Below, piece after piece: positions 25,719-35,505 of a stretch of 46,837 nucleotides of DNA; the first letter of the stretch is position 1; each line of letters opens with the position of its first letter. This DNA comes from Paludibacteraceae bacterium. Its GTDB lineage: Bacteria; Bacteroidota; Bacteroidia; Bacteroidales; Paludibacteraceae. A model generated the notes under the pieces. It had not been told where the DNA came from, made no database searches, and saw nothing but the letters and a program-made list of their open reading frames with translations. Where the stretch lies: assembly GCA_024401515.1 (NCBI GenBank), contig JAKSKY010000006.1, forward strand, positions 1-46,837. The letters run 5' to 3'. A program made the translations under genes and the position numbers.

Positions 25719-27512
25719 ATGAGTTTAGATACAACATTGGTCCAATCTATTAAGAAGGCGGTGGAGTCGCTTTATGGACAACCTGTTGACGAAAAGACGA
25801 TTCAGTTGCAGGCTACTCGTAAGGAGTTTGAGGGTGATTTGACCCTCGTCGTTTTCCCTTTTGTGAAAATGTCTAAGAAGAAACCAGAGGATACCGCCGC
25901 TGAAATTGGTGATGAGTTGATGAAAATCGATAATGCGGTCGCTAAGTACAATGTGATTAAGGGTTTCCTTAATCTTTCCATCTCCAAGAGTAATTGGGTG
26001 AGCCAATTGAATAATATGCTTGAGGATGATGTCTATGGAACAAAGAAGGCAACCGCTGATTCTCCATTGTTTATGGTTGAATATTCTTCCCCTAACACGA
26101 ATAAACCGCTCCACTTAGGCCACATCCGAAATAACCTTTTGGGTTATAGTTTGTGCAAGATTTTGGAAGCCAATGGTTTGCGTGTGGTGAAGACCAATAT
26201 TGTCAATGACCGTGGTATCCATATCTGTAAATCCATGCTTGCTTGGAAACTTTTTGGTAATGGAGAGACACCAGCCTCTTCCGGTAAAAAGGGTGACCAC
26301 TTGGTGGGAGATTACTATGTGAAGTTCGATAAGGAGTACAAGGCGCAAGTAAAGGAGTTGATGGCTCAGGGAAAGAGCGAGGAGGATGCGAAACGTGAGG
26401 CTCCTTTGATGGTTCAAGCTCAGGCGATGTTGAAGCAATGGGAGGATGGTGATCCTGAGGTCCGTAAGCTTTGGAACATGATGAACGAGTGGGTTTACGT
26501 CGGATTCGATGAGACCTACAAACGTTTGGGTGTTGGCTTCGATAAGATTTATTATGAGTCACAGACCTATTTGGATGGTAAGGCGAAGGTGAATGAGGGA
26601 TTGGCGAATGGCTCCTTCTATCGTCGTCCGGATGGCTCCGTATGGGCTGATCTAACCTCCAATGGATTGGATGAGAAACTTTTGCTTCGTGCGGATGGCA
26701 CGTCTGTTTATATGACCCAAGATATTGGTACCGCTACGCAACGTTTCAACCAATACGACATCAACAAGATGATCTATGTGGTTGGAAATGAGCAAAATTA
26801 CCACTTCCAAGTGTTGTCCATCCTTTTGGATCGACTAGGCTTCTCTTGGGGAAAGGATCTTGTCCATTTCTCATACGGAATGGTGGAGTTGCCAGAGGGT
26901 AAGATGAAGTCAAGAGAGGGTACCGTTGTGGATGCGGATGACTTGATGGATGAGATGATCAATACCGCTAAGGAGGTATCCAATGAGTTGGGTAAATTGG
27001 ATGGTATGACAGAAGAGGATATCAACGAGATCGCTAGAATCTGCGGTTTGGGCGCCTTGAAGTATTTCATTTTGAAGGTGGACCCTCGCAAAAATATGCT
27101 CTTCAATCCGAAGGAGTCTATCGATTTCAACGGAAACACGGGTCCTTTCATCCAATACACTCATGCGCGTATCCGTTCCGTTTTGCGTAAAGCGGCGGAA
27201 AGCAATGTGGAGCTTCCAACAACTTTGCCAGCTGACATCAACATCTCTGAGACAGAGTCCAATTTGATTCAGACATTGTCCAATTTCCCTGGCGTTGTCG
27301 CACAAGCCGGTAATGAATATAGCCCTGCTCTTATCGCTAATTACGTGTATGATTTGGTAAAACAATACAATTCATTCTACCACGATTTCTCTATCTTGAA
27401 GGAGGAGGATGTGACCATGAAGCAATTCCGTTTGTTGCTCTCCAAGAAGGTGGCTAATGTTATCAAGACTGGAATGGGCTTGCTTGGTATCGAGGTGCCT
27501 GAAAGAATGTAA
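25719..27512 (+). CDS. argS: Arginyl-tRNA synthetase
   Basis: A class I synthetase that charges tRNA-Arg. At 597 residues it is of normal length. The N-terminal Add-1 domain is followed by the HIGH motif HLGHIRNN and the KMSKS-equivalent GKMKSREG; the DALR anticodon-binding domain ends at LLGIEVPERM. The ATG at 25719 is the only reasonable start. It is a single gene between two terminators, with a leader hairpin just upstream. Confidence 0.98.
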   Translation: MSLDTTLVQSIKKAVESLYGQPVDEKTIQLQATRKEFEGDLTLVVFPFVKMSKKKPEDTAAEIGDELMKIDNAVAKYNVIKGFLNLSISKSNWVSQLNNMLEDDVYGTKKATADSPLFMVEYSSPNTNKPLHLGHIRNNLLGYSLCKILEANGLRVVKTNIVNDRGIHICKSMLAWKLFGNGETPASSGKKGDHLVGDYYVKFDKEYKAQVKELMAQGKSEEDAKREAPLMVQAQAMLKQWEDGDPEVRKLWNMMNEWVYVGFDETYKRLGVGFDKIYYESQTYLDGKAKVNEGLANGSFYRRPDGSVWADLTSNGLDEKLLLRADGTSVYMTQDIGTATQRFNQYDINKMIYVVGNEQNYHFQVLSILLDRLGFSWGKDLVHFSYGMVELPEGKMKSREGTVVDADDLMDEMINTAKEVSNELGKLDGMTEEDINEIARICGLGALKYFILKVDPRKNMLFNPKESIDFNGNTGPFIQYTHARIRSVLRKAAESNVELPTTLPADINISETESNLIQTLSNFPGVVAQAGNEYSPALIANYVYDLVKQYNSFYHDFSILKEEDVTMKQFRLLLSKKVANVIKTGMGLLGIEVPERM

Positions 27513-27548
27513 TTTAGGCGTCTTTGACGCATTATTAATTCTATATGG

Positions 27549-27585
27549 AGGTCCGCTGAATGTGAGTTCGGCGGACCTTTCTTGT
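27549..27585 (+). terminator. Terminator after argS
   Basis: Stem AGGTCCGC/GCGGACCT with an inner GAA/TTC extension, followed by TTTCTTGTTTCTTT. Confidence 0.75.
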
Positions 27586-27786
27586 TTCTTTGCGGCTAGG
27601 CCAACGGAAACGAGCAAAAAAATTGTGTTCGAGCCCGTTTTTTTTCGTTGAATAATTTTATTATTTAAATTTTTTTTGCAAATTTGCGTGTAGCGAACCT
27701 GAACTAGAGCATTGCTAGTCTTTGATAATGGTGAACGTTTTTTTTGGATATAGTATATTAGTCATTACTTTGTAAATCATGGGATT

Positions 27787-30504
27787 ATGAGTAAAAAGCT
27801 TTACATATTTTTGATGATGATGATTGCTGGGGTGTCAACCTCAAGCTTGCGTGCCAGTGATGTATGGGATAGAGTCTATTACAATGACTTTGGCGGTAAC
27901 AGAACCACTGACAACTGGGCAGGCCCCTCTTTGGATGAAATCCCTAACCATCTAGCATATGTCGACGCTGCCGTAGATGTCTCTTATGGCGGCGATTATA
28001 CAGTTGTGAAACACTACGACAACAACTCGACTTGGTATAATGGTGGTGACCACACCTTCTCCGATGACCGTGAAAAGGGATATTTCGTGATCGTCAATCC
28101 TGATGCTTCCAAGTCTCAAGTAACTGCATTCTCAACTCGTTTGACAAATTTGTGCCGCGGCGTTACTTTTAGATTCTCCGCTTGGGTGGCTAATATGATG
28201 AAGAAGGATGCTTCAGGTTCAAACCAAGTACCTCGTATCGGTGTGGGTGTGTATGAAACAGCTAACCCTGTCACCTTGGTCTCTCCAAACGCATACAAGG
28301 AAATGTCCGTGAAGTGCGCGGAGTTGTCTGACGGCAGCCAAAGCTTGGGCTGGGAAGAGCTTGAAATCGAGTTTACGATGAATAGCGACAACAGTGAGGC
28401 TTACTTTATCGTGGTGATGAATGCGCCAGAGGCGATGGGTTGGGACTTTGCGATCGATGATATCAAAATTGAGGTGAAGAAGCCTGAGGTTACCATCAAT
28501 CATGATGACATTTACTACAAGGATCCATTGACATTGAGCGCTTCTTTCGATAATAACGGTTTCTTCTCTGACATGAGCAATGTCCAATATACTTGGGAGT
28601 TCAGCGCCAATGGAAATGATTTCGAGGAGGTGGCTTCCGGTACTTATTCCAAGGATAAGAATTATTCCTACACCATTCCTTCTTTTGATAGGACAAAGAA
28701 CAATGGTTACTATCGTGTGAGAATCGGAGAAAAGGGCAATATGACTTCTGAGGTTTGTTCTTTGACTAAGGATTTCGAAATCCGAGAGGAGAAGGATAAG
28801 ATGAAGGTGACCATTTGTAAGGGTGACTCAAAAACCATGGACGATGGTACTGTGATCAACTCTTCTCAATATCAAACAGGAGATGTTAAGACTAGTGCCG
28901 ATGGTAAGATCACCTATTACATCACTGTGAAGGAGCCAAAGACCATTAAGAAAAATGATGAATATTTGTGCCTTGAGGAGAAGTATCAAGGCTTGTATGA
29001 ACCATATCTTGGTAATAGTTATTCCGAGGAGCAGGAACTTCCTGTTGAAATTCCGTTCACTGACGAGGATGGCTGTTTGGACTCAATTTATGTTTGGTCC
29101 ATCATTGTGACGGAACCTTCCACAATCTTCCGCCCTAATAAAACTATTTGCCAAGGTGGTGAGGCTTATGGCAAGGTGTATGAAGAAGCTGGTAAGTTTG
29201 ATGTTACCGAAACGGACCCATTGAGCTCTTGTATTGATTACGCCTATACTGTAACGGTTAATCCTACTTACGATAGAACCGAGAGCATCTATTTGTGCCA
29301 AGGCGAAAAGTTCAATGGAAAGACTTACGGTGAAACAGGTGGTCCTTTCTATGATGCGGTAACATATCAGACCAAAGGATGTGGATGTGATAGTATTGTC
29401 GGTTATTCCATCTATGTGACAGGAAAGACCTATACCGATTTGGAGTCAGTTACCCTATGTTATGGCGACTCTTATGAGTTCGGTGGTAAAACTTACTCAG
29501 ATCCGGGATCATATGTGTTGGAGGATGTTTATACCAACACTTCCACTGGTTGTGATAGCATCGTCCGCCAAAAGTTGACCATCTTAGGCAAGTTGGAGAA
29601 TAAGGATAACCCAATCGATACTTTGATCTGTTACGATTCCAAGTTGTTTGGTGTTGTTTATCCAGAGCCAACTACCACTCCGATTTTGGTTCGTGATCCT
29701 CAAACGTTCACCTCTTCAACAGGTTGTGATAGTATCGTTTGGTATAGTTTGACCGTGTTGAAGATCCAATTGAAGTTGGAGGTTAAGTCAGACCGTAACA
29801 CGGTTTGCCGTGGTGAGGAGGTTGAGATCTACATCAAGGAGTTGAAGCCAAGCAACGTTCCTTACCAATGGTTCCCTGATTTGGGCGGAACAAACTCTTC
29901 CAAGAAGAACTTCACCCCTTCAGGTGATATGGATTGTGTTGTGAAGGCTGAACGTGTTATCGACGCTACTTCCACTTGTGTGACAACTGATACCATCCAT
30001 GTGTATGTGAAGGAGTCTCCAGTGTTGGAAATCGAATCTGTCGATCAAAAGGAGAACCTTGTTACCTATTCCGTAACAGGTGGTACAGAGCCATATAAAC
30101 TTTTATTGGATAAGAGTGTGATCGGTTCTGACGCTTCCGGAGAAATCCGTGAATCCCCAATCGGTACCCATAAGTTGGTTGTCTCTGATATCAATGAGTG
30201 CTCTGATGCTGGCTACTACGAGATCGCTCCAGTGCCTGTTACTCCATCCGAGTTTATCTCTCCTAATGATGATGGTGATAACGATACTTGGTATATTGAG
30301 AATATTGATGTATATCCAAATTGTACGGTGACCATCTATGATCGTCTTGGACGTGTCATCTACAAATCTCAAGGTTATGATAATGCGAGCGGATGGGATG
30401 GTACTTACAATGGACACCCATTGCCATCAACGGATTACTGGTATGTGATCAACCTTCCTGAGTCAGATACTCAGTTGATGGGACACTTCACATTGCTTCG
30501 ATAA
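27787..30504 (+). CDS. Large secreted protein with type B T9SS C-terminal domain
   Basis: 905 residues. A signal peptide (about 1-23, ending SLRA) leads to a jelly-roll-like region (about 26-235) with FVIVNPDASKSQVTAFSTRL and WDFAIDDIKIE, followed by an Ig-like segment. Residues about 340-660 hold around six repeats of the form [IL]C-x-G-x6-Y-x5-G-x-[YF]-x10-GCDSI-x5-L-x-V, each with paired cysteines. The last 85 residues (SEFISPNDDGDNDTWYIENID through GHFTLLR) are a CHU_C/gliding-motility-type sorting domain, the type B signal of the type IX secretion system. It should be surface-exposed or secreted, perhaps adhesive. Its codon use suggests good expression. A single imperfect -7 box (TTACTTTG, 27766-27773) lies upstream. 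Confidence 0.9.
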   Translation: MSKKLYIFLMMMIAGVSTSSLRASDVWDRVYYNDFGGNRTTDNWAGPSLDEIPNHLAYVDAAVDVSYGGDYTVVKHYDNNSTWYNGGDHTFSDDREKGYFVIVNPDASKSQVTAFSTRLTNLCRGVTFRFSAWVANMMKKDASGSNQVPRIGVGVYETANPVTLVSPNAYKEMSVKCAELSDGSQSLGWEELEIEFTMNSDNSEAYFIVVMNAPEAMGWDFAIDDIKIEVKKPEVTINHDDIYYKDPLTLSASFDNNGFFSDMSNVQYTWEFSANGNDFEEVASGTYSKDKNYSYTIPSFDRTKNNGYYRVRIGEKGNMTSEVCSLTKDFEIREEKDKMKVTICKGDSKTMDDGTVINSSQYQTGDVKTSADGKITYYITVKEPKTIKKNDEYLCLEEKYQGLYEPYLGNSYSEEQELPVEIPFTDEDGCLDSIYVWSIIVTEPSTIFRPNKTICQGGEAYGKVYEEAGKFDVTETDPLSSCIDYAYTVTVNPTYDRTESIYLCQGEKFNGKTYGETGGPFYDAVTYQTKGCGCDSIVGYSIYVTGKTYTDLESVTLCYGDSYEFGGKTYSDPGSYVLEDVYTNTSTGCDSIVRQKLTILGKLENKDNPIDTLICYDSKLFGVVYPEPTTTPILVRDPQTFTSSTGCDSIVWYSLTVLKIQLKLEVKSDRNTVCRGEEVEIYIKELKPSNVPYQWFPDLGGTNSSKKNFTPSGDMDCVVKAERVIDATSTCVTTDTIHVYVKESPVLEIESVDQKENLVTYSVTGGTEPYKLLLDKSVIGSDASGEIRESPIGTHKLVVSDINECSDAGYYEIAPVPVTPSEFISPNDDGDNDTWYIENIDVYPNCTVTIYDRLGRVIYKSQGYDNASGWDGTYNGHPLPSTDYWYVINLPESDTQLMGHFTLLR

Positions 30505-30547
30505 TTAGAGAGGAACTTTACTATTAACTTTTCAATAATATAATGTT

Positions 30548-30994
30548 ATGTCACAATTGTCTGATTTGATTTTGAAGCAAGTACAAGCAGCTGCTTCAGG
30601 AAGTAATTTGGGTAATAATGTTTTGAATGGTTTGTCGGATTCTGTTATGAACAGTTTGAAGCAAACTGCTTTGAAACAAGGTGGTATCGAACAATTGACA
30701 TCATTGTTCACAGGTAAGACTTCTGCGGAGTCAAGTCCAATTACTGCTTTGGCATCTCAAATTTTCTCTTCACAAGTTGCTCCTAAGTTAGGTTTGTCAG
30801 CATCTGCGTCATCTTCAGCTTCAAGTTTGTTGCCTACTGTATTGAGCGCTATCGTGGCTTTGGTTTCAAAGAAGTCTTCTGGCTTGGATTTGAGTTCTAT
30901 CCTCTCTTCTTTGGGCGCATCTGGAAGCAATTCTAAGCTTGGCGGTTTGGGAAGCTTGGTCGGCATGTTAGGCAAAATGTTTAAGAAGAAATAA
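30548..30994 (+). CDS. Small Ser/Leu/Gly-rich protein, DUF937-like
   Basis: 148 residues with no signal peptide and no cysteine or tryptophan. Amphipathic helices (MSQLSDLILKQVQAAA and a central Ser/Ala tract) end in a Gly/Leu-rich tail GGLGSLVGMLGKMFKKK. The repeated short hydrophobic pattern and Gly-rich end resemble DUF937/YidB-type proteins, but this is a weak match from composition. It starts 43 bases after the large T9SS protein and its codon use is similarly optimised, so the pair may be cotranscribed. The function is unknown. Confidence 0.7.
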   Translation: MSQLSDLILKQVQAAASGSNLGNNVLNGLSDSVMNSLKQTALKQGGIEQLTSLFTGKTSAESSPITALASQIFSSQVAPKLGLSASASSSASSLLPTVLSAIVALVSKKSSGLDLSSILSSLGASGSNSKLGGLGSLVGMLGKMFKKK

Positions 30995-31017
30995 TTCTAT
31001 TTTTGATTTTATTTTAG

Positions 31018-31050
31018 GCCTGGAATGTGAAAACGTTCCAGGCTTTTTTT
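31018..31050 (+). terminator. Strong terminator with GAAA loop
   Basis: An 11-pair stem GCCTGGAATGT/ACGTTCCAGGC with a GAAA tetraloop followed by seven T. It ends transcription of the small DUF937-like gene. Confidence 0.88.
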
Positions 31051-31075
31051 CATTTGACTGATTATGATATTTTAG

Positions 31076-31110
31076 GATGGACCTATGCCTTGTTGTGGCA
31101 TAGGTCCATC
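31076..31110 (+). terminator. Perfect 14-base hairpin, second terminator
   Basis: GATGGACCTATGCC and its exact complement enclose TTGTTGT and are followed by TTATTTTTA. It lies only 33 bases after the first terminator, upstream of rmuC. Confidence 0.65.
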
Positions 31111-31159
31111 TTATTTTTATGCTAGTTTAAAATCGTGTTCTAATTAATTGTGATTCTTT

Positions 31160-32578
31160 ATGGAGGAGAGTTTCTTATTTGTCATTGTTGCTTTTGTTAT
31201 TGGATTGACTTTCGGTGTTTTGTTGGGATTGCTCAAATCACGGGGTTTGATGGTTCAGGTCGATTCCCTTCAGGGGGAGTTAACCCGTTCACGTGCTGAT
31301 TTTGATAGGGAGAGGCAAATCTTGATAAATACTAAAGCGGATGAACTATCTCTGCAAAAGAGTGATTTCCAGTTGCGGATGGATCAATTAGTTGAACAAT
31401 TCAGGGAGGAGAAATCATACGATCAATCTCTTCACAAAAATGCGTTGCAGGAGATGGAGCTGAGGCATTGTGAATCGATCGCTCAAATGCAGTCCGCTTT
31501 TTCAGAAACTTTGGAGCGTGTGAAGTTGCAGATGCTGACCTCTACGGAGACGCTTTTAAAGGAACGCGAGAAACAATTCTCAGAAAGTAGTTCCACCCGA
31601 ATGGATGAGATTGTTGCCCCTTTGAAGACAACTATAGAGGAGATGAAGCGTGTGATGGATGATAATACGAAAAATAACATCCAAACCAGCTCTGCGTTAA
31701 AAGAGAATCTTGAGCAGATGATGCGGCATAGCAAAGAGGCTCAAAAAAGTGCGGATGAATTGACTAGGGTATTTAAACATGGTACCAAGGTCCAAGGTGA
31801 TTGGGGTGAGACTGTTTTAGATGAGTTGTTGAGTAGCCAAGGTCTTGTAAAAGGCCACCATTATGATACGCAGGCCACTATCCGTGATGCGCAAGGTAAT
31901 TTGGTTGTCTCTGATGGAGGAAGTGTGATGCGGCCGGATGTTATTCTGCACATAGATCACGACAAGGAGGTTATTATTGATTCTAAGGTGAGTATGACTG
32001 CTTTTATTGACTATGTCAATGCCGAGAGTGATGCTGAACGTGAAAGGACATTGAAGGATCATATCGCAAGCCTTACTAAACATGTGGATGAACTCTCTAA
32101 GAAAGATTACTCCAGTTATATTAAGGCCCCTAAGTTGAAGATGGATTATGTGATCATGTTTGTGCCTCATACAGGCGCTTTGTGGAGCGCTCTCAATGCG
32201 AAACCCAATCTTTGGCGTGAGGCTATGGCTAAGAATGTCTTTATTGCGGATGAGCAGACGCTATATGGTGCATTGCGTATGGTGAAGATGACATGGATTC
32301 AAATCACCCAAGCTCAAAATCACGAGAAGCTTTATGATTTGGCTAATGAGATGATCAAACGTGTTGGCATTTTCTGCAAACATTACCATGATGTGGGCAA
32401 GAACTTGGCGGATGCGGTCAAGGCATATAATGAGGGTGAAAAGAAATTAAAATATGAGGGTCATAGTATTTTGAATGCCTCTCGTAAAATGATTGAGTTG
32501 GGGGCGAAGGAGAATGGTAAGAATCCTCTGCCTGCTGAGGAGGATTTGATGGATTTGCCAATGCCAACCTTGGCGTAG
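31160..32578 (+). CDS. rmuC: DNA recombination protein RmuC
   Basis: 472 residues. An N-terminal membrane helix (about 3-24) is followed by a long coiled coil and the RmuC catalytic-like domain, with FKHGTKVQGDWGETVLDELL, GSVMRPDVILHIDHDKEVIIDSKVSM and FVPHTGALWSALN. RmuC limits inversions at short repeats and has recently been linked to DNA defence as a membrane-tied nuclease-like protein. The PD-(D/E)xK-like core is seen as PDVILHIDHDKEVIIDSK. It ends at a bidirectional terminator shared with valS. Confidence 0.96.
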   Translation: MEESFLFVIVAFVIGLTFGVLLGLLKSRGLMVQVDSLQGELTRSRADFDRERQILINTKADELSLQKSDFQLRMDQLVEQFREEKSYDQSLHKNALQEMELRHCESIAQMQSAFSETLERVKLQMLTSTETLLKEREKQFSESSSTRMDEIVAPLKTTIEEMKRVMDDNTKNNIQTSSALKENLEQMMRHSKEAQKSADELTRVFKHGTKVQGDWGETVLDELLSSQGLVKGHHYDTQATIRDAQGNLVVSDGGSVMRPDVILHIDHDKEVIIDSKVSMTAFIDYVNAESDAERERTLKDHIASLTKHVDELSKKDYSSYIKAPKLKMDYVIMFVPHTGALWSALNAKPNLWREAMAKNVFIADEQTLYGALRMVKMTWIQITQAQNHEKLYDLANEMIKRVGIFCKHYHDVGKNLADAVKAYNEGEKKLKYEGHSILNASRKMIELGAKENGKNPLPAEEDLMDLPMPTLA

Positions 32579-32604
32579 TGATTCCTCTGCTCTTTGTTTC
32601 AATT

Positions 32605-32638
32605 AAAAGCCCCATCACCTTTCGATGATGGGGCTTTT
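32605..32638. terminator. Bidirectional terminator between rmuC and valS
   Basis: A perfect 13-pair stem AAAAGCCCCATCA/TGATGGGGCTTTT with an 8-base loop. The A-tract and T-tract serve both converging genes. Confidence 0.9.
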
Positions 32639-32657
32639 CGTATTGCTTTGATAAATA

Positions 32658-35354
32658 TTACTTCATCTTTGCGATGTTCTCCTTCAATGTGGCGATCTTG
32701 CTCTCTGCGTCAGATTTCTTCTTACGCTCTTTCTCCACGATTTCAGGTTTTGCGTTGGCTACGAACTTCTCGTTGCTCAACTTCTTCTCCACACCTGCCA
32801 AGAAGCCTTCCAAGTACTTGATTTCCTCTTCCATCTTCTTGATTTCCTCCTCGACATTGACATTGTTGCCAAGCGGTACGGAGATCTCTATGGTTCCCAC
32901 CATGAATGTGGCTGCCGCTCCGCCAAGATCGTCAGTAGTCTCTGAAATCTTGGTGACGTTAGCCAACTTCTCGATGATGGCATTGTTCTTATCGTCGAAG
33001 TCGCTTCCCTTGTAGAACATCTCGAATGCCTCACGAGGACTGATTCCCTTGTTGGCTCTGATGTTACGGATACCTGCGATGATACCCTTGGTGGTCTCCA
33101 TGCGGTTGATGTTCTTCTCGCAGAAATCCTCCGCAGTAGGAAGAAGGCTCAACATGATGGTGTCCTTGACGTCACGCTCTTTGATGTTTTGGTAAAGCTC
33201 CTCTGTGATGAATGGCATGAATGGGTGGAGCAACTTCAACAAGGTCTCGAAGTAACCGAGGGTTGCCTCGTAGGTTGTCTTGTCGATCGGTTGTTGATAA
33301 GCTGGTTTCACCATCTCCAAATACCAAGATGAGAACTCGTCCCAGAACAATTTGTAAACAGCCATCAACGCTTCGCTGATTCTATACTTGTCGAAGCAGT
33401 CGTTAATCTCGGCGATGGTCTTGTTCAATTGTTGCTTGAACCATTTAACAGCCTTTTGTGCTGATTCAGGTTGCTCGATATCTTTTACTTCCCATCCCTT
33501 TACCAAACGGAAGGCGTTCCAGATTTTATTGTTAAAGTTACGGCCTTGTTCGCAAAGCGCCTCATCGAACAAAATATCGTTACCTGCTGGTGCGGAAAGC
33601 ATCATGCCCATGCGGACACCGTCGGCGCCGAAGCGGTCGATCAAATCCAATGGGTCAGGAGAGTTACCGAGTGACTTGGACATCTTACGTCCAATCTTAT
33701 CACGAACGATACCTGTGAAGTATACATTCTTGAATGGCATCTTGCCCTCGTATTCATAACCAGCCATGATCATACGCGCTACCCAGAAGAAGATGATGTC
33801 CGGACCAGTTACAAGGTCGGAAGTAGGGTAGTAGTATTTAATTTCCTCGTTGCCTGGATTGTTGATGCCGTCGAACAAAGAGACTGGCCACAACCAAGAA
33901 GAGAACCATGTGTCAAGCGCATCCTCGTCGCGGACGAGTTGGTCTGCGGTGATGTTCTCGTAACCTGCGATCTTCTTAGCCTTTGCCAAAGCATCCTCAA
34001 CGGTAAGGGCCACGACGAATTTCTCCTCTGCGCCCTCTGCTGTAGGAAGGAAGTAAGCTGGGATTCTGTGACCCCACCACAACTGACGTGAGATACACCA
34101 ATCTTGGATGTTCTCCAACCAGTTCTTATAAGTGGATACATATTTAGAAGGGTAGAACTTCAACTCTCCGTTAATAACAGGAGGAAGGGCGATGTCTGCG
34201 AAGTGCTGCATGGAAAGGAACCACTGCTTGCAAAGACGAGGCTCTACCGCTGTGTCCTGGTTGCGCTCAGAATATCCTACCTTGTTATCATAATCCTCAA
34301 CCTTCTCAAGCAATCCTGCCTTTTCAAGGTCGATGGCGATTTGCTTACGAACCACGAATCTATCTTGGCCCACGTACATGCCTGCAGCCTCAGAGATGGT
34401 TCCGTCTGGGTTGAAGATGTCGATGGTCTCAAGACCATGGGTCTTACCTAGTGCGTAGTCGTTCACGTCGTGAGCAGGTGTAACCTTCAAACATCCGGTA
34501 CCAAACTCAACATCAACGTAACGGTCTTCGATGACAGGAATTACTCTGTTTACCAATGGAACAATCACTTTGTGACCCTTCAACCATTGGTTCTTTGGAT
34601 CCTTTGGATTGATACACATAGCGGTATCACCCATGATGGTCTCAGGACGGGTGGTCGCCACAACTGCGTAGTAGCCCTTCTCGTCCTTGTGTAGGACCTC
34701 GCCCTCTTCGCCAGTTGGCTTTACAGATGCGCTGTCTTGCACATAGTATTTTAGATAGAACAACTTGCTCTTCTCTTCACGATAGATAACCTCCTCTGTG
34801 GAAAGTACAGTTTGAGCCTTTGGGTCCCAGTTTACCATACGAAGACCACGGTAGATCAAGCCCTTGTCGTAGAGGTCTACGAAGACTTTAAGAACTGACT
34901 CTGATCGTTTGTCATCCATTGTGAACGCGGTACGGTCCCAGTCGCAGGATGCGCCTAATTTCTTTAATTGCTCTAGGATGATGCCACCATGCTTTCTAGT
35001 CCAGTCCCAAGCATGCTCAAGGAATTGCTCACGGGTGAGGTCCTTTTTCTTGATGCCCTCGCTGGCAAGTTTGTTAACCACCTTCGCCTCGGTTGCGATG
35101 GAAGCGTGGTCGGTACCTGGTACCCAACAAGCGTTCTTGCCCAACATACGCGCGCGACGAACAAGAATATCTTGAATCGTGTTGTTCAACATGTGACCCA
35201 TGTGGAGCACACCTGTTACGTTTGGTGGGGGGATAACGATAGTGTAAGGTTCACGTCCGTCTGGTTTCGATTTAAAGAAACCATTGTCCAACCAGTATTG
35301 GTACCATTTCGACTCCACGTCGGATGGATTGTACTTGCTTGCCAATTCTTCCAT
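32658..35354 (-). CDS. valS: Valyl-tRNA synthetase
   Basis: A class I synthetase of 898 residues, with [15 protein letters not shown] (HIGH motif as HMGH), the KMSKS loop [14 protein letters not shown], the editing domain in between and a C-terminal coiled coil (about 830-898) that binds the tRNA elbow. The ATG at 35354 follows the promoter at 35393-35400 by about 40 bases. It is a single gene, and the terminator of the next upstream gene lies just before its promoter. Confidence 0.98.
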   Translation of the reverse strand: MEELASKYNPSDVESKWYQYWLDNGFFKSKPDGREPYTIVIPPPNVTGVLHMGHMLNNTIQDILVRRARMLGKNACWVPGTDHASIATEAKVVNKLASEGIKKKDLTREQFLEHAWDWTRKHGGIILEQLKKLGASCDWDRTAFTMDDKRSESVLKVFVDLYDKGLIYRGLRMVNWDPKAQTVLSTEEVIYREEKSKLFYLKYYVQDSASVKPTGEEGEVLHKDEKGYYAVVATTRPETIMGDTAMCINPKDPKNQWLKGHKVIVPLVNRVIPVIEDRYVDVEFGTGCLKVTPAHDVNDYALGKTHGLETIDIFNPDGTISEAAGMYVGQDRFVVRKQIAIDLEKAGLLEKVEDYDNKVGYSERNQDTAVEPRLCKQWFLSMQHFADIALPPVINGELKFYPSKYVSTYKNWLENIQDWCISRQLWWGHRIPAYFLPTAEGAEEKFVVALTVEDALAKAKKIAGYENITADQLVRDEDALDTWFSSWLWPVSLFDGINNPGNEEIKYYYPTSDLVTGPDIIFFWVARMIMAGYEYEGKMPFKNVYFTGIVRDKIGRKMSKSLGNSPDPLDLIDRFGADGVRMGMMLSAPAGNDILFDEALCEQGRNFNNKIWNAFRLVKGWEVKDIEQPESAQKAVKWFKQQLNKTIAEINDCFDKYRISEALMAVYKLFWDEFSSWYLEMVKPAYQQPIDKTTYEATLGYFETLLKLLHPFMPFITEELYQNIKERDVKDTIMLSLLPTAEDFCEKNINRMETTKGIIAGIRNIRANKGISPREAFEMFYKGSDFDDKNNAIIEKLANVTKISETTDDLGGAAATFMVGTIEISVPLGNNVNVEEEIKKMEEEIKYLEGFLAGVEKKLSNEKFVANAKPEIVEKERKKKSDAESKIATLKENIAKMK

Positions 35355-35392
35355 ATTGTTTTTATCTAATTGTATTTCGAAATATTAGACTG

Positions 35393-35400
35393 CAAATTTA
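35393..35400 (-). promoter_or_regulatory. -7 box TAAATTTG of valS
   Basis: Exact TAnnTTTG match on the minus strand, about 38 bases before the start codon. Confidence 0.6.
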
Positions 35401-35449
35401 GTGAAAACAAATAGAAGATTTGTGGTGTTGGGGTAAATAATGAAAAAAA

Positions 35450-35481
35450 ATGGGTGCACTTCTTAGGATAAGTGCGCCCAT
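35450..35481 (-). terminator. Terminator after the C13-like peptidase gene
   Basis: ATGGGCGCACTT/AAGTGCACCCAT on the minus strand (one G-U pair) with a run of eight T, about 25 bases past the stop. Confidence 0.85.
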
Positions 35482-35505
35482 TCTTCGAATAGATAAGTGT
35501 TGTTA

